A DNA stretch of 64,000 nucleotides from an uncultured Rhizobium sp. (GCA_945952315.1 CAMFIE010000004.1:124001-188000); one strand, 5' to 3'. Numbered from the stretch's first letter, positions 1 through 8,324 are shown. Made by a program: numbers and translations. Notes: generated from the letters alone by a model not told the origin.

Positions 1-546
1 ATCACCGAACGTCCGGTTGTTATGCCTGCAGCGCCACCGCCGGAGCCGCAGCTGACACCGGAAGAAGCGGCGATCGCCCGCGAGCTGGAGGCAGCGCGCC
101 GCCGCGCACAGATTCCGGCACCGAATGCGGCAACCCGCGAGGCCGCGCCGCAGGTTTCATCCGCGCGCGAAATTCCGGCACAGACCCAGCAGGCCCGGCC
201 TTTACCACCGGTTCCAGCTCCCGAGTCGCAGCCGACACCCGCCCCGCAGCAGATCGGCCCCAGCGACTTCGACCGGGTGCTGGAGCGTGAGATGCAGGAA
301 AAGCTGGAAGCAGCCAAGCGGCCCGCGCCTGCTGGCCAGCCGGTCATTCAGGTCGCCCGCGTGCCGCAAGCCACGCCGCAACAGCAGGCCGTCGGTCTTC
401 AGCCTGCCCGTCCGGTGGTGCAGCAGGCGCGGCGTGACCCGCCATTGCAAAGGGTAGCGGTGCAGCAACCAGGCTCGTCAGCCATGCAATCCGGCATTGC
501 CCAGATATTCGGTGAGGACGCAGTCAATCAGCAGCAGCGCCAATAG
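1..546 (+). CDS. C-terminal part of a Pro/Gln/Ala-rich protein, 5' end outside window
   Basis: The frame is open from the first base and ends with TAG at 544-546, so only the last 181 residues are visible. They are low complexity, dominated by Pro, Gln, Ala and Arg, with no membrane segment or catalytic motif, and end in a less biased tail (around IAQIFGEDAV). The first ATG at 22 lies inside this frame and is probably not the true start. From memory of rhizobial gene order, a FliO/MopB-type flagellar biosynthesis protein with a disordered Pro-rich tail sits next to dksA. That would fit the tail seen here, but the diagnostic N-terminal half is missing, so the identity is a guess. It converges on dksA. 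Confidence 0.6.
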   Translation: MTERPVVMPAAPPPEPQLTPEEAAIARELEAARRRAQIPAPNAATREAAPQVSSAREIPAQTQQARPLPPVPAPESQPTPAPQQIGPSDFDRVLEREMQEKLEAAKRPAPAGQPVIQVARVPQATPQQQAVGLQPARPVVQQARRDPPLQRVAVQQPGSSAMQSGIAQIFGEDAVNQQQRQ

Positions 547-618
547 GCGCTGCATCGCAGACCGGTTTTGGTCACGGAAAAGCACCGGCACTGAAGCAGA
601 TGCTATGCGCCAAAATGA

Positions 619-643
619 AAATCGCCGCTCAGGGCGGCGATTT
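619..643 (-). terminator. Rho-independent terminator of dksA
   Basis: A perfect 10-bp inverted repeat (619-628 with 634-643) and a 5-nt loop lie just past the dksA stop. Read on the minus strand it is followed by a T-rich stretch (TTTTCATTTT). The hairpin may also slow transcription arriving from the convergent gene. Confidence 0.75.
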
Positions 644-651
644 CGAATGGG

Positions 652-1071
652 TCATTCGTCCCGATACACTTTTTCGCGGCGCTCGTGTCGTTCCTGCGCC
701 TCGATAGAAAGCGTGGCAATCGGCCGGGCATCAAGACGCTTGATGCCGATCGGCTCGCCGGTTTCCTCGCAATAGCCGTAGGTGCCATCTTCGATCCGCT
801 GCAGCGCTGCATCGATCTTGGAGATCAGCTTGCGCTGCCGGTCACGGGCGCGAAGCTCGATGGCACGGTCGGTTTCGGAAGAGGCGCGGTCGGCGAGATC
901 CGGATGATTGGCGCTCTCCTCCGCCAGATGATCCAGAGTTTCGCGCGCTTCACGCAAGATGTCGTTTTTCCAGGCCAGAAGCTTCGCCTTGAAATACGCC
1001 TTCTGGGATGGGTTCATGAACTCATCGGATTCCGAGAGCACATAGGTACTAAGATCGATCTTCTCACTCAA
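652..1071 (-). CDS. dksA: DksA/TraR-family RNA polymerase-binding regulator (one-cysteine type)
   Basis: DksA binds the RNA polymerase secondary channel and acts with ppGpp on rRNA and amino-acid promoters. The protein has the coiled-coil part with the acidic tip (DLADRAS, matching the D-x-x-D-x-A tip) and the conserved C-terminal block RLDARPIATLSIEAQERHE. The four-Cys zinc site of E. coli DksA is reduced to C-x2-T-x17-S-x2-A, so only one Cys remains. This resembles the cysteine-poor DksA forms of alphaproteobacteria and Pseudomonas DksA2. I place the start at a TTG at 1071: AGGAG sits 7 nt upstream and the family N terminus (SEKIDLSTYVLSE) begins there, giving 139 residues. An upstream in-frame start at 1137 would add 22 atypical residues. 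Confidence 0.93.
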   Translation of the reverse strand: MSEKIDLSTYVLSESDEFMNPSQKAYFKAKLLAWKNDILREARETLDHLAEESANHPDLADRASSETDRAIELRARDRQRKLISKIDAALQRIEDGTYGYCEETGEPIGIKRLDARPIATLSIEAQERHERREKVYRDE

Positions 1072-1341
1072 CGCGATTCTCCTGAAGAACATCTCTTGTG
1101 CCGGGGGTGTATATCGCAACAGTCCCTTGTGGTTCAAGTGTTCGAAAAATTAACGGCAATTTTTGACAGACGCCGCGTTAATCCCGTTGATTGAAGCACT
1201 TAAACCGGAAATGGAGATCACAGCGCTTGCCCAAAATCAAACCATGGCGATGCGTTGATGGGGAAAAAGCGCGGTCTAGTTGACGAAGCGGGGCTCTAGC
1301 CTTTACGTGAAGCCAGCTTTTACCAGACGGAATTTCGACGG

Positions 1342-1851
1342 ATGCCTTTTCTGCCGCCGCCGCCATCGCAGCTCTATCTCATGCGGCACGCCCATTCCGG
1401 CTGGGCTTTGCCGGGTCAGACCGATTTTGACCGCACGCTGGATGAGCCGGGCATCGAGGAAGCGGGCCGGATCGCTGCCCGCGCAGCCGAACAGGGCTTT
1501 TGCCCGGACATCGTTCTCTGTTCGACGGCACAGCGTTGCCGACAGACGGCGGCAGCCTTCCTGCCTGCCTTTGGCGCACAGCGGCCCGACATTCTCTATA
1601 TGGACGAGCTCTATAACGCTCCTCCACGTGTCTATTTTGAAGTGCTCTCCCGCCATGACAGCTATCAGTCCGTCATGTTGCTCGGGCACAATCCGGCGAT
1701 TGAAGAAATTCTGGAAACGCTGGCCGGATCGAGAGCAGCGGTGGCCGCCATCCCGTCCGGATATCCAACCGCAGGTTTTGCTGCCCTTCGCCACGAAGGC
1801 ACAGCCACAACCGGCAGCGGCTGGTCGATCACGGCCTTTCTCGGCAATTGA
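1342..1851 (+). CDS. sixA: SixA-like histidine phosphatase
   Basis: This is a 169-residue member of the histidine phosphatase (phosphoglycerate mutase-like) superfamily. The catalytic RHA motif is at residues 15-17 (YLMRHAHSG) and the second catalytic His is in the MLLGHNP motif in the middle of the protein. Short SixA-type members dephosphorylate phosphohistidine on Hpt domains or the PTS protein NPr in enterobacteria; the substrate here is unknown. An Hpt protein is encoded 7 kb away, but no link is shown. It is divergent from dksA, with about 270 bp between the starts, and is followed 94 bp later by ycjX on the same strand, so co-transcription is possible. Confidence 0.85.
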   Translation: MPFLPPPPSQLYLMRHAHSGWALPGQTDFDRTLDEPGIEEAGRIAARAAEQGFCPDIVLCSTAQRCRQTAAAFLPAFGAQRPDILYMDELYNAPPRVYFEVLSRHDSYQSVMLLGHNPAIEEILETLAGSRAAVAAIPSGYPTAGFAALRHEGTATTGSGWSITAFLGN

Positions 1852-1945
1852 GCGGGCATCTTTCCGGAATTTAACCTCAGCCCCGCCTTCCGTTTTATGG
1901 CCCGCGTCCCTATCTTCGCAACAACATTGCCTGAGGATTTGACGC

Positions 1946-3424
1946 GTGGCCCCTCGCCTGACCTCCCTGACCGATGAAGCACTGATCGCATTCGATCATC
2001 TGAGTGCCCGCACCGCACAGCTGTTTTCGCCATCGCTCCGGCTTGGTGTTACCGGATTGTCGCGGGCCGGAAAGACGGTCTTCATAACGTCGCTGGTGCA
2101 CAATCTGCTGAATGGCGGCCGTCTGCCGCTGTTCGAACCGATGCGGTCGGGCCGGATTTCAGCCGTGCGGCTGGATGCCCAGCCGGATGATGTGGTGCCG
2201 CGTTTTGCCTATGAGGACCATATCCGGGACCTCCTTGTCGAGCGCATATGGCCGGAGAGCACCAGGCAGATTTCCGAACTGCGCCTGACGGTGAATTTCG
2301 AGAGCGCCAGCGGCTGGAACCGGCTTTTCCACCCGGGAACGCTTGCGATCGATATCGTTGACTACCCGGGCGAATGGCTGCTGGACCTGCCGCTTCTGGC
2401 ACAGACCTATGCAGAGTTTTCGACACGCACCGTTGCACTTGCCCGGGAAGGATCGCGCGCCGAATTATCCAATGAATGGCTTGCGATTGCCGCCGGAATG
2501 CGGGCTGATAAACCGGCAGAGGAGCCGGACATCAAGCGTCTTGCCGATGCCTTTACCCGGTATCTACGGGCCTGCCGCGAAGACCAGCGCTCCCTATCCA
2601 CCTTGCCACCCGGCCGGTTTCTGATGCCGGGGGATCTTGAAGGATCACCCGCCCTCACCTTTGCGCCGCTGCCCGACCTTGGTGCAGAGACTCCCCCGCG
2701 CGGCTCTCTTCAGGCTACGATGGAACGCCGCTTCGAAGCCTACAAGTCGAGCGTGATCAAACCCTTCTTCCGTGAGCATTTCGCGCGGCTCGACCGGCAA
2801 ATCGTGCTGGTGGATGCGCTACAGGCCGTCAATCGCGGTCCGGAGGCGGTGCAGGATCTGGAACGGGGCCTGAGCGAGGTGCTGGATTGCTTCCGGCTTG
2901 GCCGAAGTGGCCTGATTTCGGCACTGACCGGAAGCCGGATCGACCGGGTTCTGATTGCCGCAACCAAGGCTGATCACCTGCATCACGAAGGGCATGACCG
3001 GCTGGAGAGCATCACCCGGCGACTGACACAGCGGGCGCTGGATCGGATCGGGCTATCCGGTGCGGGTTTCGATGTGATGGCGATTGCCGCCGTTCGGGCA
3101 ACGCGCGAAGGGTTCGTGGAACGGGGTGGAGAACGGCTGCCGGTGATTTCCGGCGTACCGATGGCGGGCGAGACCATCGGCGGCGACCGTTTCGATGGCA
3201 TCCGGCAAACCGCCATATTTCCCGGGGACTTGCCGGAAAATCCGGACTCATTGTTTGAACCGCGTCTCCCGCTTCTTTCCGGCCCGGGTGGCAGCCCGCC
3301 GGTTGAGGTCGTGCGCTTTCGCCCGCCTGAACTCGATGTTACCAGCGGCGGACTGAAGCTTTCGGTGCCGCATATTCGGCTCGACCGGGCGCTGCAATAT
3401 TTGATCGGAGACTATCTCGCATGA
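1946..3424 (+). CDS. ycjX: YcjX-like P-loop NTPase (DUF463)
   Basis: The 492-residue protein has a Walker A motif GLSRAGKT at residues 37-44, a Walker-B-like segment (IDIVDYPGEW, about residue 135) and a TKAD motif resembling the G4 guanine-specificity motif. This matches the YcjX family of GTP/ATP-binding proteins, which in enterobacteria belong to the envelope-stress (phage-shock) regulon. The start is GTG at 1946 with a GAGGA-type ribosome site upstream. It overlaps ycjF by 4 nt (ATGA), which indicates translational coupling, and the ycjX-ycjF pairing is conserved widely. The biochemical role is not known. Confidence 0.9.
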   Translation: MAPRLTSLTDEALIAFDHLSARTAQLFSPSLRLGVTGLSRAGKTVFITSLVHNLLNGGRLPLFEPMRSGRISAVRLDAQPDDVVPRFAYEDHIRDLLVERIWPESTRQISELRLTVNFESASGWNRLFHPGTLAIDIVDYPGEWLLDLPLLAQTYAEFSTRTVALAREGSRAELSNEWLAIAAGMRADKPAEEPDIKRLADAFTRYLRACREDQRSLSTLPPGRFLMPGDLEGSPALTFAPLPDLGAETPPRGSLQATMERRFEAYKSSVIKPFFREHFARLDRQIVLVDALQAVNRGPEAVQDLERGLSEVLDCFRLGRSGLISALTGSRIDRVLIAATKADHLHHEGHDRLESITRRLTQRALDRIGLSGAGFDVMAIAAVRATREGFVERGGERLPVISGVPMAGETIGGDRFDGIRQTAIFPGDLPENPDSLFEPRLPLLSGPGGSPPVEVVRFRPPELDVTSGGLKLSVPHIRLDRALQYLIGDYLA

Positions 3425-4491
3425 GCGCCGGGGATAAAACGCAGTCAGACCGCCTTCCGGGCAGCTTCTCGATCAGCGAGGAGGCACAGACCATTCCGCT
3501 TTCGGCAAAGCCGGTCCTCCACCGCAAGCCCCAGAGTTTTGACGGCCCGCTGGAGCTCACCCCGGAAGCGGAAGACCCGTTTTTGATGGCAGAGCCGCCA
3601 CAGGTTCCGATCCCGGCCCCACGCCGCGGCTGGTCGCTCGGCACGATTGCCGCAAGTGCTTTCGGCCTTCTGGTTTCGCTCGCCTTCGGATTATGGATCG
3701 ATGATCTCATCCGCAGCCTTTTTGACCGTTCAAGCCTCGTCGGCATGGTCGCCCTTACCTTCCTCGGCGTTTTTCTGGTCGCGCTTCTCGGGATCCTCAT
3801 CCGTGAAATCGCAGGCCTCTGGAGGCTCAATTCGGTGCTCGCCCTGAAGGCTGAGGCACAAGCCGCCCTTCAGGATCGCAGACCCGCGCCTGCGCGCGCA
3901 GTGCTTGCAAAGCTTCAGGCTCTGTTTGCGGAAAGGCCGGAAACTGCGAGGGGTCGGGCAGCGCTTGCCGCGACAGACGCCGACATCATCGACGGGCCGC
4001 ACCTGATCGCGCTTGCCGAAACGGAATTGCTCGGGCCCCTAGACCAGCAGGCGCGCAGTCTCGTTCTGGACGCGGCAAAGCGGGTTTCGGTGGTGACGGC
4101 GGTCAGCCCCCGCGCGCTTGTGGATCTCGCCTATGTGCTGTTTGAAAGCTTCAGGCTGATTGGCAAGGTTGCGGCCCTTTATGGCGGCCAGCCGGGTACG
4201 ATCGGAATGATCCGGCTGATCCGCGATGTGGTCGCCCATCTCGCGGTGACCGGAACGATTGCCGTCGGAGACAGCCTGGTGCAGCAATTTCTGGGGCACG
4301 GCGTGGCCTCCCGGCTCTCCGCGCGGCTCGGTGAAGGCGTGATCAACGGGTTAATGACGGCACGCATCGGCATTGCAGCCATGGATTACTGCCGCCCGCT
4401 TGCATTCAACGCCTGCAAACGCCCGGGGATCAGTGATTTCATGCGCGATCTTGCTCCGTCACTCACCCGCAGCGACAACCAGAAGACGTAA
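3421..4491 (+). CDS. ycjF: YcjF/TIGR01620-family inner-membrane protein (DUF697)
   Basis: A 356-residue protein with a Pro-rich soluble N terminus (1-70), two transmembrane helices (about 72-92 and 106-127) and a C-terminal helical domain with Gly/Ala-rich hydrophobic stretches typical of DUF697. The gene starts inside the ycjX stop codon, so the two are almost certainly an operon. In enterobacteria the partner family responds to envelope stress. A membrane anchor or partner role for the YcjX NTPase is inferred from pairing, not demonstrated. Confidence 0.87.
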   Translation: MSAGDKTQSDRLPGSFSISEEAQTIPLSAKPVLHRKPQSFDGPLELTPEAEDPFLMAEPPQVPIPAPRRGWSLGTIAASAFGLLVSLAFGLWIDDLIRSLFDRSSLVGMVALTFLGVFLVALLGILIREIAGLWRLNSVLALKAEAQAALQDRRPAPARAVLAKLQALFAERPETARGRAALAATDADIIDGPHLIALAETELLGPLDQQARSLVLDAAKRVSVVTAVSPRALVDLAYVLFESFRLIGKVAALYGGQPGTIGMIRLIRDVVAHLAVTGTIAVGDSLVQQFLGHGVASRLSARLGEGVINGLMTARIGIAAMDYCRPLAFNACKRPGISDFMRDLAPSLTRSDNQKT

Positions 4492-4537
4492 AAAACCGAA
4501 CAAAAAGCAAGTCCCGACAAGCATTTCAGGCCCCCGG

Positions 4538-4556
4538 TCAACCAAGCATTAACCAT
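4538..4556 (+). promoter_or_regulatory. CtrA-like binding box
   Basis: The sequence reads TCAA-N7-TTAACCAT. The 3' half is a perfect CtrA half-site and the full element differs at one base from the TTAA-N7-TTAACCAT consensus of alphaproteobacteria. It lies about 60 bp upstream of the secreted-protein gene starting at 4614, where an activator would act. The motif match is seen; binding is inferred. Confidence 0.5.
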
Positions 4557-4613
4557 TCTCGCTCATATATTCGACCTAACCTTTTTGCCTGTAGCTCGTC
4601 CCAAGGAATGCTC

Positions 4614-5162
4614 ATGAACACGCGCACCTCTTCGTTCATCGCCGGTCTTGCCCTTGCCGCAACCGGTGTGATGGCTTTCGTGGCCCCGGCGGCCCATGCC
4701 GCCTCCCGCGACAAGGCCTTTTTCCAGCAGGTCGCCGGTTCCTGGCAGGGTCCGGGCGAAATCGTTGCGGGCAAATACAAGGGCACGAAGTTTTCCTGCA
4801 ATCTCGTCGGCACACCCTCGGACGGCAAGGCGGGCCTCAAGCTCGACGGCACCTGCCGGGTTGGCCTGTTCTCGCAGCCGATGTCTGCCGAGCTTTCCGA
4901 ATCGGGCGCTTCCTACAAGGGCAAGTTCCTCGACGGCGCTTCCGGCAAGGGCCTCGACATCACCTCCGGCAAGGTGAGCAAGGACAATGTGGTGCTGGGT
5001 ATCAACCGTTCAAAGCTGAATGGTGCGATGATCGCCCGTCTCGAAGGCGACAAGGAAATGAATGTCACGATTTCCGTGAAGGTACAGGACCGCATGATTC
5101 CCGTGATCGGCATGAAGCTCGCCCGTCAGGTGGACGACATGCAGGTCGGTTCGATCAAATAA
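4614..5162 (+). CDS. Secreted protein of unknown function
   Basis: This 182-residue protein has a clear Sec signal peptide: charged N terminus, hydrophobic core, cleavage after AHAA at about residue 30. The mature part is rich in Gly, Lys and Ser with alternating hydrophobic residues (for example GLKLDGTCRVGLF and SASYKGKF-like blocks). That suggests a beta-sheet, possibly lipocalin- or barrel-like fold, but I recognise no family. Two Cys residues (about 65 and 84) could form a disulfide. I prefer the ATG at 4614 because AAGGA lies 6 nt upstream; the ATG at 4608 sits directly on that site. A CtrA-like box lies upstream and a strong terminator downstream, so it is monocistronic. Confidence 0.75.
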   Translation: MNTRTSSFIAGLALAATGVMAFVAPAAHAASRDKAFFQQVAGSWQGPGEIVAGKYKGTKFSCNLVGTPSDGKAGLKLDGTCRVGLFSQPMSAELSESGASYKGKFLDGASGKGLDITSGKVSKDNVVLGINRSKLNGAMIARLEGDKEMNVTISVKVQDRMIPVIGMKLARQVDDMQVGSIK

Positions 5163-5190
5163 GATCGGCGAACACGGCAGGGGTTGAAGC

Positions 5191-5214
5191 AGGCGGCTTT
5201 CGGGCCGCCTTTTT
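5191..5214 (+). terminator. Rho-independent terminator
   Basis: A perfect 7-bp GC-rich stem (5191-5197 with 5204-5210), 6-nt loop and T4 tract end the transcript of the secreted-protein gene. It lies between convergent genes, just before the folK stop codon. Confidence 0.8.
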
Positions 5215-5218
5215 CGTT

Positions 5219-5737
5219 TCAGAGCAGCTTCCACCAGTCAGCCGGATAGTCGGCCTTTTCAATACCGTTCACATCCGCATCCGCCAGCCAGTCGCCCACA
5301 GTGCGGCCACAGACGGAAAGCTCGCGGGCAAAATCGGCAAGCGGCATCAGCACGAAACCCCTTCCCGTCATGCGTGGATGCGGCAGCTCGAGCTTGCCGG
5401 TCGATTGTAGATGGTCGGAATAGGTCAGCACGTCGATATCGATGGTGCGCGGCCCCCAGCGCTCGATCCGCACCCGCTTCATGTCCTTCTCGATGTTCAG
5501 ACAGGCGTCGAGCAGGTCTTCGGGTGAAAGGGATGTTTCGACGCCTGCACAGGCATTGAAAAAATCGGCCTGGTCGGTCTTTCCCCATGGCGGGGTGCGG
5601 TATACGGAAGAAACCGCCGTGACACGGCAATCCGCCCGGGCGTCAAGCGCACGCAGGGCTTCCGCCATCGCATGCACGGGGTCGCCGATATTGCCGCCGA
5701 GGCCAAGCGTTGCGAAGTGAAAGCGGGGATCAGGCAC
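5219..5737 (-). CDS. folK: 2-amino-4-hydroxy-6-hydroxymethyldihydropteridine pyrophosphokinase
   Basis: HPPK transfers pyrophosphate from ATP to 6-hydroxymethyl-dihydropterin in folate synthesis. The 172-residue protein has the N-terminal GLGGNIGDP loop, the middle YRTPPWG segment and the family signature RWGPRTIDIDVL, with the acidic Mg-binding pair DID, followed by LPHPRM. It is the last gene of folP-folB-folK and overlaps folB by 8 nt. Confidence 0.96.
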   Translation of the reverse strand: MPDPRFHFATLGLGGNIGDPVHAMAEALRALDARADCRVTAVSSVYRTPPWGKTDQADFFNACAGVETSLSPEDLLDACLNIEKDMKRVRIERWGPRTIDIDVLTYSDHLQSTGKLELPHPRMTGRGFVLMPLADFARELSVCGRTVGDWLADADVNGIEKADYPADWWKLL

Positions 5738-6092
5738 TGTAATTCACACTCACCTGCACATAGTCGAGCACGCCCGGGATGGGCGCGGAAGGTTTGCGCA
5801 CCGTGATCATCGTTTCCCGGATTTGCGGAAAACGGTCGCACAGGGCCTTGGCAATATCCATGGCGAGCGCCTCGATGAGCTTGCGGCGTGTGCCGGTCAC
5901 GGTCGCCTCGATCACCTGAAAGGCGATGCCATAATGAACCGTATCCTCGATTTCATCCTTCTCGAGCGCAAGGCCCGGATCCACATCCAGCACGGCGTCC
6001 ACATAAAATCGCTGGCCGAGCTGCGCTTCCGCCTCGAACACGCCATGATGGGCGAAAAAGGAGCAGTTCTTCAATTCGATCCGATAGGTCAT
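5730..6092 (-). CDS. folB: Dihydroneopterin aldolase
   Basis: A 120-residue FolB. It cleaves 7,8-dihydroneopterin to 6-hydroxymethyl-dihydropterin and glycolaldehyde. Family hallmarks are the N-terminal LKNCSFFAHHGVFEAE segment, with the active-site Glu and the HHG turn, and the central DTVHYGIAF motif. The length is normal for the family. The ATG overlaps the folP stop by 4 nt and the 3' end overlaps folK by 8 nt, so the three genes are translationally coupled. Confidence 0.95.
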   Translation of the reverse strand: MTYRIELKNCSFFAHHGVFEAEAQLGQRFYVDAVLDVDPGLALEKDEIEDTVHYGIAFQVIEATVTGTRRKLIEALAMDIAKALCDRFPQIRETMITVRKPSAPIPGVLDYVQVSVNYSA

Positions 6093-6955
6093 GCGTGCGT
6101 TCCCCGCGCCTTCAACCGACGTTCCATCTCCAGCATAGCATTGGCGACGGCAAGTGCATCCCGGTTGATCGCGACATTATGCACCCGGAAGACGGAGGCT
6201 CCCTTCTGCCGCATGTAAAGCGTGGTTGCCGCGGTTCCGGGATCGCGTTCGAATGCTTTTTCCTGACCGGTCATGGCTCCGATAAAGCGTTTGCGGGATG
6301 ATCCGCCGAGAAGCGGCAGACCGAAACCGTGCAATTCCTCGAAGCGTGCCATCAGCTCGATATTCTCGTCCGCATCCTTGGCAAATCCGAAGCCTGGATC
6401 AAGCATGATGGCATCCCGGGATACCCCGGCCTTGGCCGCAATCTCCAGCGAGACATTGAGGAAAGCATATTGATCGGCAATCACATCCGGCAATTTCTCG
6501 CGGCCGCGTCCGGTATGCATCAGGCAGAGCCCTGCCCCGGTTTTCGCGGCAATGTCGGCAATCTCCGGCTCGCGCTGCGCACCGTGCACGTCATTGATGA
6601 TATGGGCGCCCGCCCGAACGGCAAGTTCCGCCGTCGAGGCGCGATAGGTATCAATCGAGATCAGCACGTCGGTGCGGGCAACCAGCGTCTCGATCACGGG
6701 CAGAACCCGTGCCTGTTCTTCCGCAGCGCTCACTTCGCGGGCATCCGGCCGGGTTGATTCCCCGCCCACATCGACGATGTGCGCGCCCTCCTCGATCGCC
6801 CGGAAAGCGTTGCGAATGGCATCGTCATAGCTCTCGTTCACGCCGCCATCGGAAAAGGAATCGGGTGTGACATTGATGATCGCCATCAGGCATCCGTCGG
6901 TAAGGTCGAGGCGACGGCCATGAGCCAGTTGCCAGATCGGGGCGCGGTTTTTCAT
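6089..6955 (-). CDS. folP: Dihydropteroate synthase
   Basis: FolP condenses 6-hydroxymethyl-dihydropterin pyrophosphate with p-aminobenzoate; it is the sulfonamide target. The TIM-barrel signatures are present: INVTPDSFSDGG near the N terminus, GGESTRPDA, and the C-terminal SRKRFIG loop and RVHNV. I place the start at ATG 6955 (MKNRAPIWQLAHGR) because homologs begin close to WQLAHGR. In-frame starts at 6991 and 7030 exist, and no ribosome site is decisive, so the N terminus is uncertain. First gene of the folate operon, divergent from the 7086 gene. Confidence 0.94.
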   Translation of the reverse strand: MKNRAPIWQLAHGRRLDLTDGCLMAIINVTPDSFSDGGVNESYDDAIRNAFRAIEEGAHIVDVGGESTRPDAREVSAAEEQARVLPVIETLVARTDVLISIDTYRASTAELAVRAGAHIINDVHGAQREPEIADIAAKTGAGLCLMHTGRGREKLPDVIADQYAFLNVSLEIAAKAGVSRDAIMLDPGFGFAKDADENIELMARFEELHGFGLPLLGGSSRKRFIGAMTGQEKAFERDPGTAATTLYMRQKGASVFRVHNVAINRDALAVANAMLEMERRLKARGTHA

Positions 6956-7085
6956 CTCGCGTCTTGCTCTTTCATAAAAGGAGGGCGTCATAAACCTTTT
7001 CGGCACATTGCCCGCGGTTTCGCCTTGCACTTCACGTGCCTATGCCGCAAGGTTCGCCGCAGTTCAACCTCGCGGATAAGACCGA

Positions 7086-7706
7086 ATGTCATTTGCCCTG
7101 CGGCGTCCATGCCTTTTTGCACTTGCCTGTCTCTTCAGCTTCACCACAAGCCCGGCTTTTGCCGATGTGGTCACCAAGAAAAGCATTTCCTACTTCGCAA
7201 TCGGCGGCAAGACGGCAACGGAACTGGACCGTGAGCTGATGCGCAACGGGCCGCTTCTGAAGTCGACGGGACATCGTCATCCGGGCGCAACCCGCATCCG
7301 CTTCGGCGGCGATGTGACCTACATGGAAAAAGGCGGGCGCTGCCGCGTCGCCAATGCCCGCGTTACGGTAACGACTGAAATCAAGCTGCCGAAGTGGAAG
7401 TATCGTGCGGGTGCCAACCGGCAGCTCGCGCTGCTTTGGGATACGCTCTCTGCCGATATCCGCAGGCATGAGGAGCGACACGCGGAAATCGCGCGCAATC
7501 ACGCCCGCCAGATGGATGCCGCCATTCGCGGCCTTTCCTCATCCGAGGATTGTTTCGAGATGCAGGACCGCGTGGCAGAGGTTTCATCCCGTGAGGTCGA
7601 ATCGCATGACAAGGATCAGGCCCGATTCGACCGGGTCGAGGCTGCGAACTTCGAAACCCGGATGATTCGCCTGCTGAAGAGCCGAATCGCTCGCTCAAAT
7701 CCTTGA
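7086..7706 (+). CDS. Secreted DUF922-type putative Zn-dependent protease
   Basis: A 206-residue exported protein with a signal peptide (residues 1-26, ending SPAFA) and a DUF922-like domain. It carries an HExxH zinc-protease motif (RRHEERHAEIARNH) in the second half, and homologs are annotated as secreted Zn-dependent proteases. One Cys pair (in GGRCRV and EDCFE) could form a periplasmic disulfide. Substrate unknown; no protease activity has been shown for most members that I know of. It is divergent from folP. Confidence 0.78.
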   Translation: MSFALRRPCLFALACLFSFTTSPAFADVVTKKSISYFAIGGKTATELDRELMRNGPLLKSTGHRHPGATRIRFGGDVTYMEKGGRCRVANARVTVTTEIKLPKWKYRAGANRQLALLWDTLSADIRRHEERHAEIARNHARQMDAAIRGLSSSEDCFEMQDRVAEVSSREVESHDKDQARFDRVEAANFETRMIRLLKSRIARSNP

Positions 7707-7843
7707 TATTCAACAAGTACCGTCAAAACAATTGCGCGCTTCGATGCAGGCTGAAACTTGTGTCAAGCTGAATACAATTGCGTCGAATAACTGGTAAAAT
7801 CTGGTTATTCAAAAAATATATTTAACAAACTATAGTTGTTCCC

Positions 7844-7979
7844 ATGAGTTTGGTTCCCCCGTTTCCCAGTTCTCCTGGTGCGTCCGAGAGCCGCAGGCGT
7901 TCTCCTCCCTCGCCCTGCAGGCGACGCACCCACTTAGCCTCGCCGGTCCTTAGCGGACGTGAAGCGAGGCTTTTTTTTT
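7844..7979 (+). ncRNA. Candidate trans-acting small RNA with anti-Shine-Dalgarno loop (alpha-r14/CuckoO-like)
   Basis: The 297-bp gap between protein genes holds two strong hairpins. The first has an 8-bp outer stem (7877-7884 with 7923-7930) and an inner stem (7893-7897 with 7914-7918, extended by a bulge), presenting an 11-nt loop (7900-7910) that reads TTCTCCTCCCT, complementary to Shine-Dalgarno sequences. The second is an 8-bp stem (7936-7943 with 7964-7971) with an internal GTCC/GGAC helix and a T9 tract, i.e. a Rho-independent terminator. A TATAGT at 7831-7836 could be the -10 element, putting the 5' end near 7844. Exposed CCUCC loops plus such a terminator are what I recall for alpha-r14/CuckoO sRNAs of rhizobia. 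The family name is inference; the structure is seen. Confidence 0.68.
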
Positions 7980-8003
7980 GAGGTTTTTCAGGGAACGACT
8001 TGA

Positions 8004-8324
8004 TCAGCCCTGACGCTCGGGCACATGCACAACGAGGCCATCCAGCTCAGGCTTCATCTTGATCTGGCAGCTGAGACGCGAGGTGGGACGCACGTCAAAA
8101 GCGAAGTCCAGCATGTCCTCTTCCATGGCTTCCGGCTGACCGACCGCCGCCGTCCAGGCATCATCCACATAGACATGACAGGTGGCGCAGGCACAGGCAC
8201 CGCCGCATTCTGCCTCAATGCCGGGAACGGAATTGCGCACGGCATTTTCCATGACGGTAGATCCGTCGGCAACATCCAGATCATGGCGGGAGCCGTCGAA
8301 AGCGACGATGGTCAGTTTGGTCAT
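8004..8324 (-). CDS. Adrenodoxin-type [2Fe-2S] ferredoxin
   Basis: The 106-residue protein carries the vertebrate-type/adrenodoxin ligand pattern C-x5-C-x2-C ([12 protein letters not shown]) followed by a fourth Cys in RLSCQIKM, and ends with VVHVPERQ, which is typical of this class. Such ferredoxins pass electrons to P450s, Fe-S assembly or other oxidoreductases; no partner is adjacent. The start at ATG 8324 ([11 protein letters not shown]) matches the family N terminus. An upstream in-frame start at 8474 would add 50 residues without ferredoxin character. Confidence 0.93.
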   Translation of the reverse strand: MTKLTIVAFDGSRHDLDVADGSTVMENAVRNSVPGIEAECGGACACATCHVYVDDAWTAAVGQPEAMEEDMLDFAFDVRPTSRLSCQIKMKPELDGLVVHVPERQG

